A DNA stretch of 64,000 nt from Tridacna crocea (taxonomy: Eukaryota; Mollusca; Bivalvia; Cardiida; Cardiidae): positions 41,254,173 through 41,318,172 of the forward strand of contig OX031070.1 of assembly GCA_943736015.1 (NCBI GenBank), in the 5' to 3' direction. Of this stretch, positions 44,401-52,300 are shown in pieces (within the stretch, counting starts at the first letter, position 1; every line of letters starts with the position of its first letter). Position numbers and translations under genes: made by a program. The notes below the pieces were generated by a model. It was not told the DNA's origin and searched no databases. It saw only the letters and a program-made list of their open reading frames with translations.

Positions 44401-44956
44401 TTTTATTTTATTTCAGAGCTCAAAAGTCTCAACTTCCTCCAAAAGAAGCCACACCGGAAGTGATGTCATAGGGGAGCGCCCCGGGCGGCCAGCACCAAGA
44501 ATCAACCTCTTTAAACTGGTTGTAGCGACACGAGCGTGGCAGAAGCTTGCAAAGAGCAGTAGCCACCGCCTGAGTGATAAATCCAAGGGTACGGTGAAAT
44601 ATGAAAACACCTACAAAACTGAACCGGATGTTGGAAAGCATTTCGCAGTCGGTAAAGTCGAAGCAATGTTGAAGGAGACGCTTGAAAAACGTCTGAATAA
44701 CGTGAAATATACGCCAGAAAATTGTCGCCTGATCACAACAGAACTAACAGCGGACATAAAAATTAAAGTAAAAGCCATGGAATTTCCACGCTATAAACTT
44801 GTGTGTAATGTTTACATCACCGAAAACAAGCAACAAGGTTTGCAGATTTCCAGTAGGTGTATGTGGAATCATAGTACAGACAACTTTGCGTCATATACCT
44901 ATCGAAATCCCTCACTGATAGCCGTGGCAAACGTCTACGGGGTATATTTTGAGTAG
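32364..44956 (+). CDS. Tctex-type dynein light chain (DYNLT5/TCTEX1D1-like)
   Basis: Two exons, 32364-32462 and 44417-44956, both in phase 0, encode 212 residues. The Tctex1 domain fills the C-terminus from about residue 96: ENTYKTEPD, then ENCRLITTEL, PRYKLVCNVYI, SRCMWN, DNFASYTYRN and the closing VANVYGVYFE, which is diagnostic of the TCTEX1D branch. The first 95 residues are Ser/Lys/Arg-rich and look disordered. Family members dimerise and act in dynein motors, often in cilia; this copy's role is inferred only. The ATG at 32364 is in frame with sequence upstream (DDLRRRAEI), so translation might begin in an earlier exon. The intervening 12 kb is repeat-filled and could hide a further small exon. 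Confidence 0.8.
32634..32705. repeat. 72-bp hairpin in the dynein light chain intron
   Basis: GTGAAAGTAACCGAGCTTCT then GATTGGCTAAACCA, mirrored. A relative lies at 47150-47215. Confidence 0.85.
32741..32792. repeat. Hairpin of the GATCAGACTGCAC family, short left arm
   Basis: GACTGCACAGAACGTGCAGTC core. Confidence 0.75.
33033..33140 (+). repeat. Poly-C/poly-G rich tract
   Basis: Runs of 14, 9 and 9 C are followed by GGGGGGAGGGGG about 70 bp later. TTGCCC and GGGCAA pieces mirror each other. Confidence 0.85.
33141..33833. other. Intron sequence, no gene seen
   Basis: Part of the dynein light chain intron. GAGGCTGCATAGCCCATTAA at 33629 recurs in similar form near 31053. Confidence 0.45.
33781..33808 (+). 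repeat. TTTA microsatellite
   Basis: TTTATTTATTTATTTATTTA. Confidence 0.9.
33834..34053 (-). mobile_element. Family-A element, degenerate
   Basis: Full length, but the core has decayed to TTTTGGTTATAAGC. Confidence 0.75.
34136..34389. mobile_element. Inverted-repeat element with central GC-rich hairpin
   Basis: The left end GCCATGCCCTGTGAAAAGGG is matched by the right end. An internal hairpin GGTCAGCCTGCGCAG lies at about 34189-34225. Confidence 0.8.
34462..34605 (+). mobile_element. Family-A element, degenerate
   Basis: TTAACCCCACAATCC, then a mutated core ATGCTGGAAACCAGTATT. The right arm is absent. Confidence 0.68.
34635..34700. repeat. Hairpin of the GATCAGACTGCAC family
   Basis: AAGATCAGACTGCACGTTCT is followed by its complement. 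Confidence 0.85.
34938..35262. repeat. Dispersed foldback repeat, copy 2
   Basis: Same opening as copy 1, with about 110 bp deleted. The hairpin arms at 35155-35200 keep CACCATCGG. Confidence 0.8.
35833..36058 (+). mobile_element. Family-A element
   Basis: Core ATGCTTGATACCAGC. Terminal motifs partly decayed. Confidence 0.83.
36180..36250 (+). repeat. Dispersed repeat, inverted relative of 48283-48360
   Basis: CATATGGAAACTCAAAGCTT and TATGGTACCCTGCGTTTC recur inverted near 48.3 kb. Confidence 0.75.
36550..36700 (+). mobile_element. Family-A element, right arm lost
   Basis: The palindrome is perfect. The sequence diverges after CAATGTTTTCAACTCC. Confidence 0.8.
36909..36960 (+). repeat. CCTTAAA heptamer repeat
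   Basis: ACCTTAAACCTTAAACCAGA then CCTTAAACCTTAACC. Confidence 0.8.
37067..37133. repeat. Hairpin of the GATCAGACTGCAC family
   Basis: CGGACAGTGTAGAACAAAGA left arm, with downstream GTCATTGAGTCGTATTTTGC shared with the 20824 copy. Confidence 0.8.
37218..37443 (+). mobile_element. Family-A element, degenerate
   Basis: Core ATGATGGTAACCAGTATT. The right arm ends TTTGGTAAAGACTTA. Confidence 0.75.
37740..38292 (+). repeat. GGTT/GGTC tetranucleotide array, left part
   Basis: TTTG units pass into GGTCGGTCGGTC and GGTTGGTTGG. It is interrupted by the 8-bp-TSD element. Confidence 0.9.
38293..38702. mobile_element. Non-autonomous DNA transposon with 8-bp target duplication, copy 2
   Basis: Flanked by GCATGCTT on both sides and inserted into a GGTT/GGTC array. 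The sequence closely matches copy 1 over its length. Confidence 0.9.
38703..38945 (+). repeat. GGTT/GGTC tetranucleotide array, right part
   Basis: Continues after the transposon with GGTTGGTTGGTCGGTCGG. Confidence 0.9.
39170..39333 (-). mobile_element. Family-A element, left arm shortened
   Basis: The core is perfect; the right end is GGATTGTTTGCTGAAGGG. Confidence 0.8.
39530..39850 (+). mobile_element. tRNA-derived SINE, same family as 31165
   Basis: Shares GTTGATGATAGTCACTGC and TGCACTGGCCGCCGTGATA with that copy. The 3' end is AAAGGCGTTAAACACC. The head is decayed. Confidence 0.8.
40215..40335 (-). mobile_element. Possible tRNA-like SINE fragment
   Basis: Minus-strand B-box-like GGTCTCTGGTTCAAGTCCC. 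No clear A box or tail. Confidence 0.4.
40908..41074. mobile_element. Left half of the inverted-repeat element
   Basis: GCGCTCTGGCAAAAAGGGGC then the family body ACTGGTCCTTGGAGATACAG. Confidence 0.65.
41075..41131 (-). mobile_element. Family-A right-end fragment
   Basis: GAAGGCTTTTATCTCAGG to GATTCTTTGGTAGAAGAG. Confidence 0.65.
41239..41307. repeat. Hairpin of the GATCAGACTGCAC family
   Basis: AATCAGACTGCACAGAACG with a duplicated TTGGATC in the right arm. Confidence 0.8.
41586..41814 (+). mobile_element. Family-A element
   Basis: Left TTAA kept, core perfect, right end GAGTTTAC. Confidence 0.9.
42030..42305 (+). repeat. GGTT/GGCT tetranucleotide array
   Basis: GGTTGGCTGGTTGGTTGGC, then GGTCGGTCGGTCGG and GGACGGACGGACGGAC. 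Confidence 0.9.
42306..43063. other. Intron sequence, nothing recognised
   Basis: AT-rich part of the dynein light chain intron. Confidence 0.5.
43064..43291 (-). mobile_element. Family-A element
   Basis: Left TTAA kept. The centre base is C (GCTGGTCACCAGC) and the arms stay paired. Confidence 0.92.
43795..44022 (-). mobile_element. Family-A element
   Basis: TTAA at both ends. Arms GACTGTGGG / CCTACAGTG. Confidence 0.93.
44130..44260. mobile_element. Family-A element, strongly degenerate
   Basis: AACATGATGGAAACCAACATT is the remains of the core, between GAGAGGAAAG and its partner. Confidence 0.45.
44417..44956 (+). CDS. Dynein light chain gene, terminal exon with Tctex1 domain
   Basis: The acceptor ATTTCAG|AGC is followed by 179 codons and TAG. 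The frame reads SSKVSTSSKRSHTG on entry, so the domain exon extends well upstream of the first plausible internal start. Confidence 0.9.
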   Translation, partial: SSKVSTSSKRSHTGSDVIGERPGRPAPRINLFKLVVATRAWQKLAKSSSHRLSDKSKGTVKYENTYKTEPDVGKHFAVGKVEAMLKETLEKRLNNVKYTPENCRLITTELTADIKIKVKAMEFPRYKLVCNVYITENKQQGLQISSRCMWNHSTDNFASYTYRNPSLIAVANVYGVYFE

Positions 44957-46325
44957 AAATGTTCTGTCAATCTATAACACAATTTTCTACGAATCAGTGT
45001 GCGTTACTTTTACGGAATCTGGGCTGGTACTTCTTGATTTTGACGACACTTCGGAAAGCGTGAAAAGTGCAACTCGTACAAAGAAATACAGATCATAAAA
45101 TATCTCTACCTACGCGTAGTGCCTTTTCAAACATTTCTAAATTAGGTCAGTTTACACAGACATGCAGATGGAGTGTACGGCCATAAACTAGAGGATGTAG
45201 ACCTGTGCTGATGTGTTGAAAAGTTACTTCCCCTCACTTTCGATGTTTTTATGCGAATTTTTATGCATTATTCATTTTATGTTTTAGAATGTTTATTCTC
45301 TATCAAAGAACATGGTGGGTGTATCAAGTCTTCTTTAGTAACAATCCTAGTATTTTTCTAATTCTGTGTTTAGACTGTCTATCTGAATGCTTGATACGCA
45401 GAGTAAAAGAAGTAACAGACAATCGAGACGAGGAATTCCATTTTATTTTTTGAAAAGTTCATTTGTTTGAAAAGCACCCAATAGTATTCCATAAGCGTCA
45501 GTAAAATCGTCTACCCTTTTGATTGGCCGAGACTTTCATACTTAGCATCTTAGCTAATCATATACACAGTCTAGGTACACAGAACTAGGGAAAACTATTA
45601 TCTCTTTTTCCTACATTGTTTTCGAAAGCTTTCCCAGTGGCTTTAAAAGGCGGAATTTTGTGGTAAAGGGTTGAATTGGCCGAAAATCGGTGGTTGCATG
45701 CAGAAAGGATTTTTTTTACGTCTTAATAACAAGACAGTGGTTTCGAAATGTCGTCCATTTTTATGAGACCAGATATGACGTCAGCGTGCCAAATTGAATA
45801 TTATCCCATTTGGTCGACGTATGCATCGTCCGCGCATGTCATATTCTTTAAGTAAAACTGTTTCTATAAAAAATAATTTTAGAAAATACCATTTTTTTTT
45901 ACTCCAAATCTTTGTATACAGGTGATGAATAAAGACACGAGGAAAACTAGAACGTGTGCAGCGTTTATACAGACTTTAACAACAAAATCATATCGGCACC
46001 ATGATTGACTTTTCTCATGATTGTGTCCTATGATGTTGCAAGTCTGTTTTGGTTTTTTTTTTTTGTAAACTAGAGCAATTATATATTAAGATATGTACTT
46101 TTGAAATAGATATTTATTCACATAATAAATGCATTTAATGTTTGACTTCTTTCCTCTATTTATATAACATATAAATAGTTTATAATGATTAACTAGTGTA
46201 CTGTCAGTTTCTTTTGATTTTTTAATTATGCGTGTGTGTTTGCTTGTTTCCCGTTTACTCCATTTTAAACATTATTTCGGCTATCTAAAAGCTGTCAATG
46301 CATCCATGTGTATCCATGTAAGAAA
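44957..46325. other. Region downstream of the dynein light chain gene
   Basis: Probably holds its 3' UTR. AATAAA motifs occur at 45928 and 46124, neither close to the stop. Confidence 0.45.
45580..45674 (-). mobile_element. Family-A right-half fragment
   Basis: CTTTTTCCTACATTGTTTTC to TTTTGTGGTAAAGGGTT. Confidence 0.7.
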
Positions 46326-46372
46326 ATGTGTGTGTGTGTGTGTGTGGGGGGGGGGGGGGAGGGGAAGGGTTT
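46326..46372 (+). repeat. GT microsatellite with G run
   Basis: GTGTGTGTGTGTGTGTGTG followed by 13 G. Confidence 0.9.
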
Positions 46373-46514
46373 GCCTATTCGCAAAAATACAGCTGCATAC
46401 ATTTTCAGAAAAATAGGTATAGGGGAAGAAAGAAAAGGGAAAAGAATAGTGATAGATTACTTGTCATGATTACACATCATATGTCTTGAAACTCTATGCC
46501 CTTGTTTTGGCAAT

Positions 46515-46735
46515 GTTTTGTCAAAGCTCCAGAGGCCACCAAATACATGTAGATTCAGCAATTCTAAGACATCCCCCCACCTGGGAATTCAAAGTTCGAA
46601 CCCTCCGCCCTCTCAGCGACCGGGGCTGCATAGTTTAAGCGTCAGTCTCTGCACAACATTCTATCCATGCTGCTGGCTGCCTTTACACATTAGCGAGGAA
46701 TGAATTCCGTCGCAATGATAATTAGTCCAAAAAAA
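46515..46735 (-). mobile_element. Possible tRNA-like SINE
   Basis: Minus-strand GGAGGGTTCGAACTTTG resembles a B box. The downstream body ATCATTGCGACGGAATTC resembles other SINEs here. Confidence 0.5.
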
Positions 46736-46880
46736 AAAACGACCTTGCTGGGATTCTCTTAGCTAGATCTACAAGCCTAGCTTGGATAAGTTAACAAAGC
46801 TAAGTAACGCGCTCGGCCTGTCAATATGCGTATGAACGTAGTTGACTCAACCTTTGTAGTTCCGTATACACCAACTATTC

Positions 46881-47107
46881 TTTACCCTTTACCAGACGAC
46901 AAAATTTTAACCCTGTCCAAATCGAAAGCCTTTGCAGACAACAATTTCAGCGTGGCTCAAGTAATTCAATTTTTCTTTGTTAGGATAGAAAACATTGTGG
47001 GTAAAGGAGAAAACTGTGGTCAACAGCATTTTCACATTTTCCAACAATCTTTTCATATACTTTTTTTCCGGGGTCGTTAAAACTCGAGATTGTGTGGAAA
47101 GAGTTAA
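46881..47107 (-). mobile_element. Family-A element
   Basis: Core ACTGTGGTCAACAGC. It shares the left arm variant ACAATTTCAGCGTGGCTCAA with the copy at 61201. Confidence 0.85.
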
Positions 47108-47149
47108 GAACATCCTAAGTGTTATTGTCAAAAAAAAAATCTAAATTGC

Positions 47150-47215
47150 AATAGAACACAAATGCTCATTGGCTAAACCAATTGATTAAGCCAATCAGAG
47201 TTAGCATTACCGTCT
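47150..47215. repeat. Hairpin related to 32634
   Basis: CTCATTGGCTAAACCAATTG, then ATTAAGCCAATCAGAG. Confidence 0.7.
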
Positions 47216-47245
47216 ACGTCTATACTGATATGACCGATAATGAAG

Positions 47246-47474
47246 TTTACCCATTACCACACAATCCCCACTTTTGACGAAGCCGAGAAAGAAGCATACA
47301 GAAAACATTGGGGGAAAGGGAGAAAATGCTGGTAAACATTTCTCCTTTTCTCAATTTTTTTTCTACCCTTCACAAAACAAATTTAAAATTTTCATCGGTC
47401 ACTTTTATTTTGTCGTCTGCAAATGCTTTCGATTTGGACAAGCCTAAAATACTGTCGTTTGGAAAAGTGTTAAA
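47246..47474 (+). mobile_element. Family-A element, one palindrome arm shortened
   Basis: ATGCTGGTAAACATTTCTCC shows about 5 bp lost from the right arm of the core. Confidence 0.85.
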
Positions 47475-47482
47475 ACGTTATA

Positions 47483-47920
47483 TTTCATGCTTTCCGGTAG
47501 GATATCGAGAAATAGCAGTGAAAATATTTTTCGATCTTACACTGGTACCACCAGGGAAAATACCGGTTCTCACGTTCTTGTTGCCTTGGTAAATTGCGCG
47601 TGCCTAACAACCAGATGGGAAATATGACGTCATATACCTTGCATTTCTCGCGCTTGACGTAATATTGCTATGCGTTGCTATGCGGGAGGGGTACGCCACG
47701 GGGAATAACGGAAAAGAACTGTACTGGATTTTGATAAAGCTCCTCCTAGAAAGGATTAAAAGCATGAAATAAATAGAATATTTGTATTTTTCGGTGAAAG
47801 ATCGAAATTTATTTCATCTCGTGAACACCATCGGTAATATTTTCACTCGTGGCTCCGCCACTCGTGAAAATATTACCGATGGTGTTCACCCATTACACCG
47901 AAAAAAACAAATATCCTCTA
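47483..47920. repeat. Dispersed foldback repeat, copy 3
   Basis: Full-length version. The hairpin GTGAACACCATCGGTAATAT, TTTCACTCGTGG and complement at 47820-47889 is nearly perfect. Confidence 0.85.
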
Positions 47921-48282
47921 TTTCTCCGTTTAGTTTGTGCACAGGCGTTTGAAGCCTCCATTGGTATATCACAGACAGCAAAATTTTCATTGATCGATTA
48001 TCGAATACCGTTACTAAAATGGCATATTAACATAAGGTCTCTAAATAAGATAAAGTATGCTATATAGGAACACGAAATGTGCAACGAAATAGTGGAATTT
48101 TTTATCTCATATTTTGCCCCGGCTGCATCCAGCTCCCCGTTGAAAGAATGTTATAGCTAAAAAACATTCCATTTGTCGGAAACTGACGAAACCATCGGGG
48201 CTTTCAAAAACTATAGAATAGTTCATAAACAAAAAAGTGAATAACATGAAGTAAGCCTATACCAACACGCAACCGATATATA

Positions 48283-48360
48283 CTAGGACGAAAAAGAAAC
48301 GCAGGGTACCATAGGAGATATTCATTGAACAAGCTTTGAGTCTCCATATGCAGGCAGTCA
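48283..48360 (-). repeat. Dispersed repeat, inverted relative of 36180-36250
   Basis: ACTAGGACGAAAAAGAAACG to CTTTGAGTCTCCATATG. A third fragment, CTGCATTTCTTTTTCGTTC, is at 48551. Confidence 0.75.
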
Positions 48361-48545
48361 CTACTTTTTTTTTTTTTCACTGAGGAGGGGGTACTGTCAA
48401 TAAGAAGCCATTTTCTCATTTCCTTTTGGTCACACTGAGATGATATTTCGTCAAAATATTCAAAACTGATCAGTAGTAAACATAAAAAGCATAATTTAGA
48501 ATTCTCAATCAAGTTATAGGCCTACACCTTTAAACTACCTTGAAA

Positions 48546-49283
48546 GGTTACCCTGCATTTCTTTTTCGTTCTAGTATATTTAGATCTATACCACAACATG
48601 GCAGTTAATGGCTCTACCGTGATGTTCATGGGCACAAAAAATAGAACAGCAAAATTAAGGCATTTTGGTTGTTCTTTCAAATTTAATTATTTGCACCTAT
48701 GTGGACAAATATAGGGACTATTTTTCGACACCATTTTGGAACAAAACGGCTGAAAAGATTGAGTGTCTTTACAAACGGGCTGGGATGATTTTCTCTCGGT
48801 AGCAGCTAATGTTTAAGGAAAATATTGTACTGTCAAAAGTGAACGAAACAGTTCACAAAATTCGCTGATCCACTTGACACATACATTGAACATTGCAGAG
48901 TGGCCTCATGACTTTTTTTGCATCAACACAATGTCAAATGTCAAATGTCTAGACCTTTTCAGGATTAAACTCAAATAAGGCTCGTACAAAAAGTTGACGC
49001 CATTCACTTCATTTTTTACAAAAAAAAAACTCGGCTATCATGTCGGGTTCGAAAACAGGTTCCCGTTAAAAAATAAAGCGGTCGACGGAAGTTAAACTTC
49101 TAAATAAACTGACCTGTTTTTATTTTAACCGCGCCTGGCGAAATGTTCCGCAGAAACAATTTTAGTTACGCAATCAGGGTCACATAGATGAACCGGCAAG
49201 CTTCTCTCTGCATCGCAGGTTTGTAAATAAATATTTTCAGATCTGAATTAAAGTTCTTCTGAAAATTGTCAGCATCTATCAAC
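48546..49283. other. GLOD4 upstream region
   Basis: Should contain the GLOD4 promoter and 5' UTR. No TATA box at a convincing distance. Nothing else recognised. Confidence 0.45.
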
Positions 49284-49373
49284 ATGTCAGCAAGACGAGC
49301 CCTGCACTTTGTTTTTAAAGTTGGCAATCGAACAGAGACGGCAAAGTTTTATAGAGATGTTCTTGGTATGAAA
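49284..49373 (+). CDS. GLOD4: GLOD4 exon 1
   Basis: 30 codons from the ATG to ATGAAA|GTAAGT. A family-A element follows at intron position 54. Confidence 0.95.
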
Positions 49374-52300
49374 GTAAGTATCCTGACCTGACACAGTACG
49401 AATCATGAGTGGAGTTACAGGCTTAATTAACCCTTTACCATACGGCAATATGTTTAGCTTGTCCGAATCGAAAGCATTTGCAGACGTCAAAATAAAAGTG
49501 ATTGAAAATTTGAAAATTGTTTTGTGAAGGGTAGAAAACAGTGTGGGAAAAGGAGAAAACGCTGGTTACCAGCATTTTCTCATTTTCCCACAATGTTTTC
49601 TAAAGGCTTCTTTCTCAGGGGCATCAAAAGTAGGGATTGTGTGGTAATGGGTTAAATTCTTTAAAATGGTCAGCAATCCTTGACATTAGTGTCAAATCCC
49701 GGTGGCTAAGCAATTTACGAATTAATCTAGCATCTCGAAAAGTTTGCTGCAGATGGATTTGAAATGTTTCGTCGGAAAATATGACTATTCAAAACAGGCG
49801 TAACTCATTCAGTCATATTGCCATCAACTTGTATGAGAACACAAGGTAAAGACATAATGTCTCACACCAGCAAATCAGTTAAGTGAACAGTCTTAAATTT
49901 TAACACAGGATTTGGTTTTACAATGGTTGGTGATGTAGTAGTAATTGGTAGCATGGATGTCATTGGGGTAGCTCATTTGTTGGAGCACGCGTTCTGTGAG
50001 AGGTGCGGGGTTCAAATCCCATACCAGCCAAACTCTTTTCCAAGGAGTGACAGTTCAAGTTAACGTTTGGCTCACTTGAGCAAAAGGTGCTAAAGATAGG
50101 GCTTTGTTGTTATGCTGTGTCAGTCATCCAAATTTGGGTCATATACCAGTAAGTAAGAAGTTTGGTCATATCGGGTAAAAAGGTAGGTCACTGGAACAAA
50201 CTTTAGAAAAACCTTACATGCACTGTAAAGGCTATATATTCAGTCCAAAACCCATGAAACTTGGTGTGGTTAGAATGTTTCACTTGATAGTATCTTGTAA
50301 TATATTTAGTCATGTCGGATGAAAAATTTGTTCACCAGGGCAAATCTTAGACAAACCTTGAATGTACTCCAGAGGCCACATTATCTGCCTGATAAGTACC
50401 TATAAGAATTTGTTTGGATTTTTATCATAATGATATCTGGAACAAGTTTGGAATTAGGTGATGTTGTAACAAAAGTTAGATCATTGGGACAAATCTATGG
50501 AAAAACTTTAGGCACTCTGGAGGCCACATTTTTGGTCTGATTTCCAAGAAACTGATTAGAAAATTTATTTCAATATCTCGAACAAATTTAAAACTAAGTC
50601 ACATTGAATAAAAAGAAATAGGTCACTAACAACATGTGTGTTAAAATCACAACTAGGATGTCCTCTTTATCATTCCTAGATTACTTTACCAGGTGAGTGC
50701 ATTAGGGCCAACAGCCTTCTTGTTCAGACAATGTAAATGTATTTTGCAGACAGTGCGGATGAAGATAAGATTGCACAAAACATGCAGTCTGATCTTTGAT
50801 GTACAATGTCTGCTATCAAGTTTTTATTGGCTGACAACCAGTTTTAAAATTGAGATGATTTGGTCTCTTTTCCTGACTAAGAAATGTGTTTTGTTTATTT
50901 GATGTGTTTATAATTACTTTTGAAGTTTTGGCTTCCAAGCTACTGCCTAATGCATAATATTATGGTTGTTTTACTTAAAAACCTCGTAACTACAGCTTGT
51001 CACAAGCTGTAGTTATGAGGTTTTTGAAGTAAACTGATGATATCATGTACATTCTTATCATATCTATACTGTTTGCAGACAGATTAAGTGGACCTTGGAC
51101 ACTGAATTTACATGTATTTTTATCACAATATCTTGACATTTTTCAGTTTCTCAGACATGAGGAGTTTGAGAAAGGATGTGATGCAGCTTGTAATGGGTAA
51201 TGTATAGTTCTTTTTTTAGTTCAGAGAAATAGCCTTGTCAACATTGAAAGCAACGAGCAACCAGAAAAAGGCATAGAACCATAATATTTGACTTGAACAT
51301 TTTCCAATTTTTACATTTGTCCAATTTTACAGGGTTTCAGGCTACAAGTTAAGTCTGGCACAGACAGAAGTGTTGTCTTTGAAAAAGTAGAAAATATGGG
51401 AAAAGGATGAAATACTGCTCATCAGTATTGTCTAATTTTCCCACAAAGTTCTGTGAAGCCTTCTTCGTTAGGGTAATGGGTTGTTGAAACTGGATTGTTT
51501 GGTAAAAGGCTAAAAGATAGAATTAGAAAATATAATAGAAAAAGGAGAAAATGGTGGTTACCACCATGTATCAAACACCTTTTAGGTTGTAGATATGTGG
51601 GATTACATGGAAGTGGGCAAACATCTAGTTCACATTTGGGATGAGCTCTAAAAATCTTATCCCTCTTGATATACAACCTAGACATGGTGGTTATATAACT
51701 ACCATACGTTTTCACAGGTGCTGTAACCTCAACAATTTTGTTTTAACTCTGACAAATTTAACAAATTGCAAGGCTGTAGACGTGCATCAGATAGCATCAC
51801 ATGATTCAAGCATGGGGGGCCATACAGGGGCAGCAGGCTGACTATGGATGTTTTATTATATTATTGTATGGCTCCCTCATGGCTATCTCGAGGTTGTCAC
51901 ATGCTGTCAGTGTGATTTCCATGCAGATACTGCACATGGTCTACACAATCACCCCGTGGGCCTATTGGTTGCCCCAAGAAAGCACAAGAAATAACACAGT
52001 ACTCATACATATATTGTGAACATATACACCAAAGCCACTTATGATAGTTGAATAATTATACAGAAATTCACTAAAAACTAAATTGTATTGCTCGCATGGT
52101 AAATGTAAAGTGGTATATCATAGTGACCTGCCAAACTTGATTATAATTAATTTAATTAGTTATGAAACTAATTAATCAATTAGGAGTAAATTTCTGGCTA
52201 GTACTTGTGAATTGTTTTTGATATCGTTGAAAACATTGCGGGAAAATGAGAAAATGCTGGTTACCAGCATTTTCTCATTTTCCCATGATGTTTTCATAGG

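Noticed and set aside
44594..44956. Intronless 120-residue Tctex1 protein starting at 44594
   Set aside because: The codon there is GTG, and the frame stays open upstream to a good splice acceptor at 44416, so the exon begins at 44417.
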